Shown piece after piece: positions 1 through 7,683 of a DNA stretch of 64,000 nt. The stretch is from the NCBI RefSeq assembly GCF_012844225.1, contig NZ_JABAGQ010000011.1, forward strand, positions 62,001 through 126,000, in the 5' to 3' direction. Under the pieces are notes generated by a model, which did not search any database, was not told where the DNA came from, and worked only from the letters and a program-made list of their open reading frames with translations. The stretch is from Rhodococcus sp. 105337. Lineage in GTDB: Bacteria > Actinomycetota > Actinomycetes > Mycobacteriales > Mycobacteriaceae. Position numbers and translations under genes: made by a program. The stretch's first letter is position 1. Each line of letters starts with the position of its first letter.

Positions 1-42
1 ACCCCGGCCGAATCGGCCGCGACTCCCGGCGAACACGCGCGG

Positions 43-789
43 TTGGCCGAGGGTGCGCTCGTGCGCGCGGACGACGTCGTCGCCGGCTACTTCCCCGGCG
101 TCGACATCCTGCGTGGCTGCAACTTCTTTCTCCGCGAGGGTGAGATCGTCGGGATCATCGGCCCGAACGGTGCCGGTAAATCCACTCTGCTCAAAGCGCT
201 CTTCGGCCTGATCCCGGTGCGGCGGGGCGAAGTCACGCTCCGGGGCGAATCGATCACCTCGGAGCCCGCGCACGTCCTCGTGCGCAAGGGCGTGGGGTAC
301 GTCCCGCAGACGCAGAACGTCTTTCCGTCGCTGACCATCGAGGAAAATCTCGAGATGGGAATCTACCTGCGGCCCAAGCAGTTCAGTGAGCAGTTCGACC
401 GGGTCTCGACCCTGTTCCCCCTTCTCGGGGAACGCCGCAAGGTCAAGGCAGGAGCGTTGTCCGGTGGTGAGCGGCAGATGGTGGCGATGGGCCGCGCACT
501 GATGATGGATCCGTCGGTCCTGCTTCTCGACGAACCGTCGGCGGGCTTGTCGCCGATGTTCCAGGACGAGGTGTTCATCCGCTGCAAGAAGATCAATGCC
601 GCGGGCGTGTCGATCATCATGGTCGAGCAGAACGCGCGGCGCTGCCTGCAGATCTGTGACCGCGGGTACGTGCTCGATCAGGGCCGTAACGCCTACACCG
701 ACACCGGGTCCAACCTCATGCACGACCCCAAGGTCATCGAGTTGTATCTCGGGACTCTCGCGGGCAGCAAGGAGAAGAAGACTCCCTGA
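43..789 (+). CDS. livF: Branched-chain amino acid ABC transporter ATP-binding protein (LivF)
   Basis: Cytoplasmic ATPase of a high-affinity branched-chain amino acid importer; it would pair with LivG and the LivH/LivM permeases, presumably just upstream of the window. The protein has a Walker A motif (GPNGAGKST, near residue 41), the LSGGERQ signature (near 139), and Walker B LLLDEP (near 160) followed by an E-A-type switch region ending in VEQN, all typical of LivF. The frame is open to base 1, so the true start may lie outside the window. TTG at 43 and GTG at 61 are both possible; GTG at 61 best matches the usual LivF N-terminus. A convergent solute-binding protein gene follows after a shared terminator. 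Confidence 0.9.
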   Translation: MAEGALVRADDVVAGYFPGVDILRGCNFFLREGEIVGIIGPNGAGKSTLLKALFGLIPVRRGEVTLRGESITSEPAHVLVRKGVGYVPQTQNVFPSLTIEENLEMGIYLRPKQFSEQFDRVSTLFPLLGERRKVKAGALSGGERQMVAMGRALMMDPSVLLLDEPSAGLSPMFQDEVFIRCKKINAAGVSIIMVEQNARRCLQICDRGYVLDQGRNAYTDTGSNLMHDPKVIELYLGTLAGSKEKKTP

Positions 790-803
790 CGCGCTCGCCC
801 GAA

Positions 804-850
804 CATACGACGGGGCCGGTCATCCATCGGATGACCGGCCCCGTCGTATG
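804..850. terminator. Bidirectional terminator between livF and livK
   Basis: Perfect 20-bp inverted repeat (804-823 with 831-850) that extends to 22 bp with a 3-base loop. TTT follows on the plus strand. It sits exactly between two convergent genes and would end both transcripts. Confidence 0.85.
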
Positions 851-863
851 TTTCCTGCGTCTG

Positions 864-2192
864 TCAGCCACCCACGACGATGTAATCCTCGGTCGTCAAG
901 GTGTTGTCGGGTCCGAAGACGAGACGGCCGTACGAACCGACTCCGGGCTCACCGGCATCCACGAACGACAGCTCGCCGGTCGCGCCGTCGTAGTCGATGT
1001 CCTGTCCCGATGCGAGGAGGTCCTTGCACTGCTGGAAGGTCGTGCACTTCTCGCCGTCCTTCGTGACCGCGTTGATGTTCGCCGCGATGTCGACGCCGGC
1101 GGTGGAGCCGGCCACCTCGGCGGCGAGCGCCGACACGACAGCTGCGTCGTAAGACTCTCCGGCGTAGTTGAAGTCGATCAGCGCGGGATCGACCTCGAGC
1201 AGGCGCTGCTGGAAGGCCTCACCGGTGTCGGTGAGAGGGGTCGTACCCGCCATGCCCGCGAGCAGGCCGTCGGCGACACTGTCGCCGAGCGCGTTGCCCA
1301 TGTTCCCGTCGACACCGAAGACCGCCATGCCGTCGGACGGGCCGATGCCGACCTCGTGCATACGCGTGATGATCTTGGCCGATTCCTCGAACCCGATGAG
1401 CGCCACGGCGTCAGGACTGAAGTTGGCGACCTGGTCGACCTCGGCGTTGAAGGACTGCGCGTTGGGGTCGTAGATGATCTTCTGGATCTGGTCTTCCGGG
1501 ATACCGGCGTCGACGAGGTTCGTCACGGTGTTCTCGGCCAGGCCCGTGCCGTACGGATCGTTCAGCGCGAGGATCGAGACGCGCTGAGCGCCGTCCTCGG
1601 CGATGAGCTGAGCAAGTGCCTGCGCCTGCAGGGAGTCCGTGGGCGCGGTACGGAAGTACATGCCGCCGTCGGCGTAACACACGAACTGATCGGACGTGTT
1701 GGCAGGAGAGAACATGACCACGCCCGCGCTGGCGATCTTGTCGATGACCTTGAGCGAGACCGACGACGACGCCGCACCGATGATCACCTGGGTACCCGCG
1801 GCGAGTTCCCGGTCGACGGTGGCGTTCGCCGTATCGGTGGTGGTGTCGCCCGAGTCGCCCGGGATCAGCTCCACGGGCTGGTTCAGGACGCCGCCGGCAG
1901 CATTGATCTCGTCCACGGCCAGGCGCACCGCCGCGACCTCGGGCGGACCGAGGAACGCGAGGCTGCCCGTCTCGGGGAGCAGGGTGCCGATCTTCAGCGG
2001 GCCGGTCGCCGGGGTCGCACCGGGCGTGGCCTGTTCGGGTTCGCAGTCGGTGTCGACAGTCGTGGCGGTCGCGGAACCACCGCCCTCGGCAGAACCACTC
2101 GTGGAATCGTCGCTGTCCGAGCTACAACCCGCGAGTGCGAGTGTCACAGCACCGAGAACCGCAGCGGCGCGGACATAGGTCCGTTTTGCCAT
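864..2192 (-). CDS. ABC transporter substrate-binding lipoprotein, LivK/Leu-Ile-Val-binding family
   Basis: Periplasmic-type binding protein of 442 residues that would deliver branched-chain amino acids or related ligands to the LivFGHM importer. The N-terminus is a lipoprotein signal peptide with lipobox LALAGC, followed by a Ser/Asp/Gly/Glu-rich linker. The mature part starts with PLKIGTLLPETGSLAFLG, the typical opening of a family 6 ligand-binding domain. The start was set at the ATG at 2192 because GGAGAG lies just upstream; a TTG at 2207 in the same frame lacks a ribosome site. It is transcribed towards livF, with a shared terminator between them. Confidence 0.88.
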   Translation of the reverse strand: MAKRTYVRAAAVLGAVTLALAGCSSDSDDSTSGSAEGGGSATATTVDTDCEPEQATPGATPATGPLKIGTLLPETGSLAFLGPPEVAAVRLAVDEINAAGGVLNQPVELIPGDSGDTTTDTANATVDRELAAGTQVIIGAASSSVSLKVIDKIASAGVVMFSPANTSDQFVCYADGGMYFRTAPTDSLQAQALAQLIAEDGAQRVSILALNDPYGTGLAENTVTNLVDAGIPEDQIQKIIYDPNAQSFNAEVDQVANFSPDAVALIGFEESAKIITRMHEVGIGPSDGMAVFGVDGNMGNALGDSVADGLLAGMAGTTPLTDTGEAFQQRLLEVDPALIDFNYAGESYDAAVVSALAAEVAGSTAGVDIAANINAVTKDGEKCTTFQQCKDLLASGQDIDYDGATGELSFVDAGEPGVGSYGRLVFGPDNTLTTEDYIVVGG

Positions 2193-2346
2193 CCAACTCT
2201 CCTTCAATCGCCTGTCCCCCCGGCTGATGCGCCGGACGTGGGTCGAAACATAGCCGGAGAAGTGACGATTCGAACACAGCCGAAATCGTTGTGACCCGAC
2301 CGTTATATTTCGGGCAGGAGAATTGATGTGGCCGTAACGAGCGGAG

Positions 2347-2961
2347 TCAGCCTGCCGCTTCGGAACCGAGGGTGTCGACGATGACCTCGGCGACCTGCTT
2401 CATGGTGGTACGGCGGTCCATGGCGGCACGCTGGATCCAGCGGAACGCCTCCGGTTCGGTCATCGCGTGCTTCGCCATGAGCAGGCCTTTGGCCCGGTCG
2501 ATGAGTTTGCGGGCCTCGAACCGCTCCGACAGCCCGGCGACTTCACGTTCGAGTTCGCGCAATTCGGCGAACCGGCTCACCGCCACCTCGATCGCGGGAA
2601 CGAGGTCGCTCTTGGAGAACGGCTTGACCAGATAGGCCATCGCTCCGGCGTCGCGAGCACGTTCGACGAGGTCGCGCTGGCTGAAGGCTGTGAGAATAAC
2701 CACAGGCGCGATGCGGCGCTGCGCGATCTCCGACGCTGCGTCGATCCCGTCCCGGCGGGGCATCTTCACGTCCATGATCACGAGGTCGGGCGAGAGTTCC
2801 TCTGCCAGTTCCACCGCCCGCTGGCCGTCGCCCGCCTCCCCGACGACGTCGTACCCTTCTTCGCGCAGCATTTCCACCAGGTCGAGCCTGATCAGCGTCT
2901 CGTCTTCCGCAACGACGACCCTCCGGGGGGTTGCGGTGCTGTCGTGCGGCGCGGTTGTCAT
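2347..2961 (-). CDS. pdtaR: ANTAR-domain response regulator PdtaR
   Basis: Response regulator of 204 residues that binds RNA and prevents transcription termination after phosphorylation by a PdtaS-type histidine kinase. Residues about 14-130 form a receiver with the acidic pair AEDE, the phospho-acceptor Asp in IMDVKMP, Thr in ILTAF and Lys in LVKPF. A coiled-coil follows, then a C-terminal ANTAR domain (about 140-200) with AKGLLMAKHAMTEPEAF and a conserved aromatic. The start is the ATG at 2961, behind GGGAAGGG; a longer in-frame ORF upstream reads non-protein-like sequence. Adjacent to a CAA tRNA gene, as in mycobacteria. Confidence 0.93.
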   Translation of the reverse strand: MTTAPHDSTATPRRVVVAEDETLIRLDLVEMLREEGYDVVGEAGDGQRAVELAEELSPDLVIMDVKMPRRDGIDAASEIAQRRIAPVVILTAFSQRDLVERARDAGAMAYLVKPFSKSDLVPAIEVAVSRFAELRELEREVAGLSERFEARKLIDRAKGLLMAKHAMTEPEAFRWIQRAAMDRRTTMKQVAEVIVDTLGSEAAG

Positions 2962-3072
2962 GATCGGCCCTTCCCATCGTGCTCTGGCGGCCCCCGCGAA
3001 GGGGTGGAACGATTGAAGGGTACCGGTGTTTGACCGCCACGCCTGATCCCTTACAGTGGTCTCCGCAAGCAC

Positions 3073-3149
3073 GCCCTCGTATCCCAATTGGCAGAGGAAA
3101 CGGATTCAAAACCCGTGCAGTGTGAGTTCGAGTCTCACCGAGGGCACCA
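3073..3149 (+). tRNA. tRNA-Leu (CAA), unusual short-variable-loop form
   Basis: Acceptor stem GCCCTCG/CGAGGGC (3073-3079 with 3139-3145), discriminator A and encoded CCA (3147-3149). The T arm is GTGAG-TTCGAGT-CTCAC. The anticodon loop TTCAAAA gives anticodon CAA at 3107-3109, which reads the leucine codon UUG. Only five bases (3117-3121) separate the anticodon and T stems, so the long variable arm usual for bacterial tRNA-Leu is missing. The anticodon stem also has an A·C pair next to the loop. I recall a similar tRNA beside pdtaR in mycobacteria, which argues for a real gene. Confidence 0.85.
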
Positions 3150-3167
3150 CCACACCGGTCGACGAAT

Positions 3168-3203
3168 GATGGTGCGGCACCACCTGCGTGGTCCCGCACC
3201 ATC
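3168..3203 (+). terminator. Terminator hairpin after the tRNA
   Basis: Inverted repeat of 10 bp, one C/C mismatch, then 5 bp, with loop CTGC (3184-3187). GCCCGTTT follows. Placed between the tRNA and the lexA-like gene. Confidence 0.65.
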
Positions 3204-3243
3204 GCCCGTTTCAGGAGTCCGGCCACTCCCCTAGGATCGCCGG

Positions 3244-3906
3244 GTGACCGGTTACGACGATCTCGATATGTTCAGCGGCCTCGACGCCTCCGCCCTTCCC
3301 CATCGCCAGCAACTGATTCTGGCGACCATCAGGGATTGGGTGGCCTCCCACGGTTCCGCTCCGAGCACCCGGCAGATCGCCGATGCGGTCGGCCTGAAAT
3401 CGACGTCGACGGTGTCGAAGCATCTGCGACTCCTCGAGGATGCGGGTTTCCTGCGCCGTGGCTCCGCGATGGCACGCCAACTCGATGTGCGACCCTTCCT
3501 CGCCGGATCGTCGGCGGGCCGATCGTCCGACAACAGGGTGTCGGTGCCCGTCGTCGGCGACATCGCGGCCGGCACACCGATCCTCGCCGAGGAGCATCCC
3601 GACGAGGTGCTCGATCTCCCCCGCGAACTCGTCGGCACCGGCACCGTGTTCGGCTTGCGCGTACGCGGGGAATCGATGATCGACGCCGCGATCTGCGACG
3701 GCGATGTCGTCGTCGTCCGTCGCCAGGACGAGGCCCACTCCGGAGAGATCGTGGCGGCGATGATCGACGGCGAGGCGACCGTGAAGGTTTTCCGGCGCCG
3801 CAGCGGTCACGTCTATCTCGAACCCCGCAACGCCGCATACTCGGTGATCGACGGCGACAACGCGGTCGTGCTGGGCAAGGTGGTGTCGGTGATGCGGCGG
3901 CTCTGA
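3244..3906 (+). CDS. LexA-family autocleaving repressor (divergent paralogue)
   Basis: A 220-residue SOS-type repressor. An N-terminal winged helix-turn-helix (about 10-75, with STRQIADAVGLKS as the recognition region) is followed by an S24 peptidase domain. The cleavage site Ala-Gly (IAAGTPI, near 118), nucleophile Ser (RGESMIDA) and catalytic Lys (VKVFRR) are all present, so self-cleavage after RecA activation should work. The recognition helix differs clearly from the usual actinobacterial LexA (TSTSSVAHQL type), and the gene lies by pdtaR and a tRNA rather than by nrdR. It is therefore probably a second LexA-like regulator, although being the only LexA cannot be excluded. The GTG start at 3244 is chosen; ATG at 3271 is an alternative. 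Confidence 0.85.
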   Translation: MTGYDDLDMFSGLDASALPHRQQLILATIRDWVASHGSAPSTRQIADAVGLKSTSTVSKHLRLLEDAGFLRRGSAMARQLDVRPFLAGSSAGRSSDNRVSVPVVGDIAAGTPILAEEHPDEVLDLPRELVGTGTVFGLRVRGESMIDAAICDGDVVVVRRQDEAHSGEIVAAMIDGEATVKVFRRRSGHVYLEPRNAAYSVIDGDNAVVLGKVVSVMRRL

Positions 3907-3954
3907 GCGCCGGGCCGCCCCGCCGCACAGTGAGGTGTCGCGCGGCGGTCGGGC

Positions 3955-4347
3955 TCACTTCGACTGTGCGCGCATTCGGAACCTAAGGATCCGGTCCAAT
4001 TCGACCGGGCCCCATAAACGGCGCGCTCCCTCGGGTGGATAAGAGAATCCTGGCACGATACGCCCGGCCATTTCGGCACCGAGCAGCACGATCACCAACG
4101 CGGGCACGAGGGTCTGCCACAAATATGCGAAACCGGGATCGGCGAGTCCTATTCCGCCAGCGCACAGCGCCGCCGGTACGTGAGGAGCGCGGAGAAACAC
4201 CGTGACGGCGACGGCAGTCACGGCCGACAGCGCCGCAGCGGTCTGCGAGGGGGCGAGCAGTTCGGCGATGGTGAGCGCACCGATGGTTGCGGCGGGATAC
4301 GCGCGGAGGATGACACCCGGACGCGGTCGCCCGAGCCTGCCCGCCAT
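3955..4347 (-). CDS. HPP-like small membrane protein (possibly truncated)
   Basis: A 130-residue protein with about three or four hydrophobic segments: residues about 12-32, 36-55, 58-70 and 74-98. The stretch HVPAALCAGGIGLADPGFAYL resembles the C-terminal half of HPP-family membrane proteins, whose role is poorly known and sometimes linked to nitrite transport, but the His-Pro-Pro motif itself is changed to His-Val-Pro. The start is the ATG at 4347. Upstream sequence to 4618 is open in two minus-strand frames but does not look like protein, so the first membrane segment of the family may have been lost. Confidence 0.5.
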   Translation of the reverse strand: MAGRLGRPRPGVILRAYPAATIGALTIAELLAPSQTAAALSAVTAVAVTVFLRAPHVPAALCAGGIGLADPGFAYLWQTLVPALVIVLLGAEMAGRIVPGFSYPPEGARRLWGPVELDRILRFRMRAQSK

Positions 4348-4618
4348 GCGAAGGAAGCGGCGCGGGTCCTGCTCGTGGAGTCCGTTCCGTGACGGCTCCG
4401 GGACGGAAGATGTTCTCGGACTGCACGCTTCGGAGCGCTCCCTGGTGCACGATGCCGCGCCCCGAAGTGCGCTCCATGAGGAGGATCGCCGCGGACATCG
4501 CACAGTCCGTGAGTCCGTCAGCTCCGCTGTCGAGGTACGAATCATCGCCGCCGATCCGCTTCATTCGCCCGAATCGCACCGGGCCGACAGACCACTGCTT
4601 CTACAAGTCGGAGAACCC
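4348..4618. other. 271 bases with no convincing gene
   Basis: Open frames exist on the minus strand, but their translations are Arg/Ser/Pro-rich with no recognisable domain. May be the decayed 5' part of the HPP-like gene. Confidence 0.4.
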
Positions 4619-5197
4619 CTACGCAGTCGGCTCCTCCGCCCGAGGAAGATAGCGGAGCAGAACGACGCCGGACCGCGCGAACGTTTTCGACTCCACCAAT
4701 CGCAGATTTCGGCACCCCAGGGGAGGAAGCGGCATTCCCTTGTCGAGCAGCACCGGGAAGACCATCAGCCGGTATTCGTCGATCAGATCGTGGGAAGCGA
4801 AGGCAGAGATCGCGGTCGCCCCGGCGAAGAGTGCCAAGTCCTTACCGGGCTGTTCCTTCATCTGCGCGACCTCCCGTGGGAGGTCGTCGCCGACCCGCCG
4901 GGCCGGGCCCCAGTCGGTGGTGAGTGACGAACGCGAGAGCACGTACTTCGGCAGCGAGTTCATCCGCCGCGCCTGCTCGGCTTCGATTTCCCTGCTCGAG
5001 TTCTCGGCGGCGGGCCAATGCTGCGCCAGAAGTTCATAGGCCACGCGCCCGAAGAACATGCCGTCGATCCCGGCAAGCAACTCGGCGATGCGAGTGTCCA
5101 GTTCGTCGTCCGCGACGTCGATCCACTCGAGCTCTCCGTTCGGTCCCGCCGTGAAGCCGTCGACTGTTGTCATGACAGACAGAATTACTTTGCGCAT
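4619..5197 (-). CDS. Dihydrofolate reductase-like / RibD C-terminal domain protein
   Basis: A 192-residue single-domain protein of the RibD_C/dihydrofolate reductase superfamily, found widely in actinobacteria as a probable NADPH-dependent reductase of unknown substrate. It opens with RKVILSVMTTVDGF, followed by the FFGRVAYELL helix, a central LFAGATAI glycine-containing nucleotide loop near residue 125, and the final LLRY strand. The ATG at 5197 is chosen because the upstream extension is not domain sequence. Divergent from the MFS transporter at 5370, sharing a promoter region. Confidence 0.8.
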   Translation of the reverse strand: MRKVILSVMTTVDGFTAGPNGELEWIDVADDELDTRIAELLAGIDGMFFGRVAYELLAQHWPAAENSSREIEAEQARRMNSLPKYVLSRSSLTTDWGPARRVGDDLPREVAQMKEQPGKDLALFAGATAISAFASHDLIDEYRLMVFPVLLDKGMPLPPLGCRNLRLVESKTFARSGVVLLRYLPRAEEPTA

Positions 5198-5305
5198 CGT
5201 CGTCGCCTTTCGTCCGGGTCTCGACAACACGGACTCGCAACCCGCGGCGAACTCATCGGCCACAGTTGTAGAGACTGGATCATTCGCGCAATTCTCTCAC
5301 CACAT

Positions 5306-5336
5306 GTGCGCAAGTGCGCACCTGTTGGCGTATCGT
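5306..5336 (+). promoter_or_regulatory. Probable ArsR-type operator and promoter of the MFS/ArsR operon
   Basis: GTGCGC (5306-5311) and GCGCAC (5316-5321) form an inverted repeat, which also contains two copies of TGCGCA. A -10-like TATCGT lies at 5331-5336, so the repeat sits between the -35 and -10 positions. The regulator encoded by the same operon is the obvious candidate binder; that is an inference. Confidence 0.5.
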
Positions 5337-5369
5337 GGACAGTAGGAAAATGGTTCAGGAGGTAGCCGG

Positions 5370-6614
5370 GTGCTCGCGACCCTGCGGAACCGCACGTTCC
5401 GCCGATTGTTCGCCGCGCAGGTGGTCGCGCTCGTCGGCACCGGCCTGCTGACCGTCGCGCTCGGCCTACTCGCATACGACCTGGCCGGCACCCAGGCCGG
5501 CGCGGTATTGGGCACGGCACTGGCGATCAAGATGGTCGCGTACGTGGTGATCGCACCGGTGATCTCGGCCCTGACCGATCACGTGCCGCGGCGGGCGCTC
5601 CTGGTGGGTGCGGATGTGGTGCGTGCGGTGATCGCACTGGCGTTGCCGTTCGTCGATCAGCCGTGGCAGATCTACGTGCTGATCTTCGTGTTGCAGTCGG
5701 CGTCGGCGACGTTCACACCCGCGTTCCAGTCGGTGATCCCGTCGGTGCTCGTCGACGAGGACGACTACACCCGGGGGCTTTCCCTCTCGCGGCTGGCCTA
5801 CGACCTCGAGTCGCTGCTGAGCCCGATACTCGCAGCGGCGCTGCTGTCGGTGGTGACCTACAACTATCTGTTCCTCGGTACCGTTGCCGGGTTCGCCGCC
5901 TCTGCGCTGCTGGTGGTCTCCACGACTCTGCCGATGATCGCGCCCGCCGATCGTTCGGTCCCGCTGGTGCAGCGGGTCACCCTCGGCGCGCGGGTGATGT
6001 TCTCCCGGCCGCGGCTGAGGGGCCTTCTCGCACTGAACCTGTCGGTCGCGGCAGCGACCGGGCTGGTCCTGGTCAACACCGTCGTCTACGTCCGCGAACT
6101 CCTCGGCGGCTCGAACACCGGGGTTGCGATTGCACTCGGTATCTACGGAGGCGGGTCGATGCTGGTGGCATTGACGCTGCCCCGCCTGCTCGCCCGGATC
6201 CCGGACCGGCGGGTGATGCTCACGGGCGCGGCCCTCCTGCCGATCGGACTGACGGCGACGGTCGCGCTGCTTGTCGCCGACGCGGGCCGCGGCGCCGGGT
6301 GGGCGTTGCTCGCAGGGACCTGGCTGGTCATGGGCATGGGTACGTCGTTGATCAACACGCCGTCGGCGCGGCTGCTGCGGTTCGAATCCGAGCCGGAGAA
6401 CCGGGGTGCGGTGTTCACCGCGCAGTTCTCGCTCTCGCACGCCTGCTTCTTCTTCACCTACACGATCGCGGGCTGGGTCGGGGCCACCGTAAGCCAGCCG
6501 ATAGCGGCAATCACCCTCGCCGTTCTCGCTACACTCGCAGGACTCGTTGCTGCCCGGGCATGGCCGGCGCGCACCGAACCGATCACCGAGCCGGTGCCGG
6601 CAGGAAGGGCGTGA
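5370..6614 (+). CDS. MFS transporter
   Basis: A 414-residue major facilitator protein of the NreB/enterobactin-exporter-like group with about 12 membrane helices. The loop between helices 2 and 3 carries DHVPRRALLVGADVVRA, the family's motif A region. The C-terminal part has the paired helix block GMGTSLINTPSARLLR. It starts with GTG at 5370, behind a strong AGGAGGT. The next gene, three bases downstream, encodes an ArsR repressor, so the pair looks like a drug or metal export unit with its own regulator; the substrate cannot be told. Confidence 0.85.
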   Translation: MLATLRNRTFRRLFAAQVVALVGTGLLTVALGLLAYDLAGTQAGAVLGTALAIKMVAYVVIAPVISALTDHVPRRALLVGADVVRAVIALALPFVDQPWQIYVLIFVLQSASATFTPAFQSVIPSVLVDEDDYTRGLSLSRLAYDLESLLSPILAAALLSVVTYNYLFLGTVAGFAASALLVVSTTLPMIAPADRSVPLVQRVTLGARVMFSRPRLRGLLALNLSVAAATGLVLVNTVVYVRELLGGSNTGVAIALGIYGGGSMLVALTLPRLLARIPDRRVMLTGAALLPIGLTATVALLVADAGRGAGWALLAGTWLVMGMGTSLINTPSARLLRFESEPENRGAVFTAQFSLSHACFFFTYTIAGWVGATVSQPIAAITLAVLATLAGLVAARAWPARTEPITEPVPAGRA

Positions 6615-6617
6615 GCG

Positions 6618-6983
6618 ATGAAGCCGGGAATCGAAGCGCCGCAACGGTCCGCGAGCCTGAGCCACCCGGTCGCGCCGGACCAGGAGCGGCTCGACGCAGC
6701 AACTTCTACATTCCGGATGCTCGCCGACCCGACCCGCTTCCATATTCTCTGGCTGCTCACGCACGGCGAAGCCGACGTCACCGCTCTGACCGATGCGTGC
6801 AGGGGCTCCCGCACCGCAGTCAGTCAACACCTGGCCAAACTGCGCTTCACCGGCCTCGTCGACACCCGCAAGGAAGGCCGGCGCGTGATCTACCGCATCC
6901 GTGACGGGCACCTCGCCCGCCTGGTCCGCGAAGGCATGAACCACGCCGACCATGTCGTCACCGGCGAACCCCCACACGAATAG
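6618..6983 (+). CDS. ArsR/SmtB-family transcriptional regulator
   Basis: A 121-residue winged-helix repressor, spanning about residues 28-105 with LADPTRFHILWLL, SRTAVSQHLAKLRFTGLV (recognition helix) and RRVIYRIRDGHL (wing). The classical CVC metal site of the alpha-3 helix is absent; a single Cys is present in ALTDACRGS, and His/Asp residues cluster at the C-terminus, so the inducer could be a metal bound at an alpha-5-type site or something else. It follows the MFS gene by three bases and probably represses the operon through the repeat at 5306-5321. Confidence 0.87.
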   Translation: MKPGIEAPQRSASLSHPVAPDQERLDAATSTFRMLADPTRFHILWLLTHGEADVTALTDACRGSRTAVSQHLAKLRFTGLVDTRKEGRRVIYRIRDGHLARLVREGMNHADHVVTGEPPHE

Positions 6984-7039
6984 ACCCACCTACACTCCCC
7001 GGCGGGCTGTGCGCGGCTCGAAAGCGCAGGAGGCACACC

Positions 7040-7531
7040 ATGAATGCAGACCGGCGCGACCCGTCCGCTCCCGACGGGCAACCACGGAAGATCCGGACCT
7101 ACAGCCGGGGTCGCGCGCATCGCCTCGAGAACACTGTCATGAGTGCGCTGGTACGCGCCGGCGTCGTGCCCCACACCCACCTGCTGACCACCCGGGGCCG
7201 GCACACGGGCCGACCTCGCACCAACCCGGTGACGGTCGTCCGGCACGACGGCCGGCGCTGGCTGGTCGCGCCGTACGGCGCGGTTCCCTGGGTTCACAAC
7301 GCCCGCGCCGCGGGCCACGTCCGTCTGACGCGCAGGTTCCGCAGCCACGACTATTCCGTGCGGGAAATCTCGGCACACGAGGCCGGACCCGTCCTGAAGC
7401 ACTATGTCGCCGTCGCCTCAGCTACCCGGGATTACTTCGACGCCGAGAAGAACGCGCCCGCGGAAGATTTCGAAGCCGAAGCACACCTGCATCCGGCTTT
7501 CGAACTGGGTCCGCTGGAACCGCCGGAGTAG
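7040..7531 (+). CDS. F420-dependent Ddn-family nitroreductase-like protein
   Basis: A 163-residue protein of the deazaflavin (F420)-dependent Ddn family, small split-barrel oxidoreductases common in mycobacteria and Rhodococcus. The typical core is visible: LLTTRGRHTGRPRTNPV, then RRWLVAPYGAVPWVHNARA and a strand-rich C-terminal half ending in HPAFEL. The cofactor and membership are inferred from the family; the substrate is unknown. ATG start with AGGAGG directly upstream (7028-7033). Confidence 0.85.
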   Translation: MNADRRDPSAPDGQPRKIRTYSRGRAHRLENTVMSALVRAGVVPHTHLLTTRGRHTGRPRTNPVTVVRHDGRRWLVAPYGAVPWVHNARAAGHVRLTRRFRSHDYSVREISAHEAGPVLKHYVAVASATRDYFDAEKNAPAEDFEAEAHLHPAFELGPLEPPE

Positions 7532-7683
7532 CGCACGTCTCGGTGTGCTCGCCACCGGGCATGGCACGCATCGCGGCAGTCCCGCTCACGGGAGCGGGCC
7601 CGGATTCTGTCGGAGGTCCCGTCTAGGGTTGCGCCGTATCGGAGATTGCCTCGCACCTCACCGACACGGAACGGACTCCCACC

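Noticed and set aside
831-2294. Long plus-strand ORF opposite the livK gene
   Set aside because: It runs antisense to a clear lipoprotein gene, has Arg/Val/Asp-rich sequence without domains, and arises from GC-rich third codon positions.
3204-3243. SOS box controlling the lexA-like gene
   Set aside because: No GAAC-N4-GTTC motif lies in the short upstream region.
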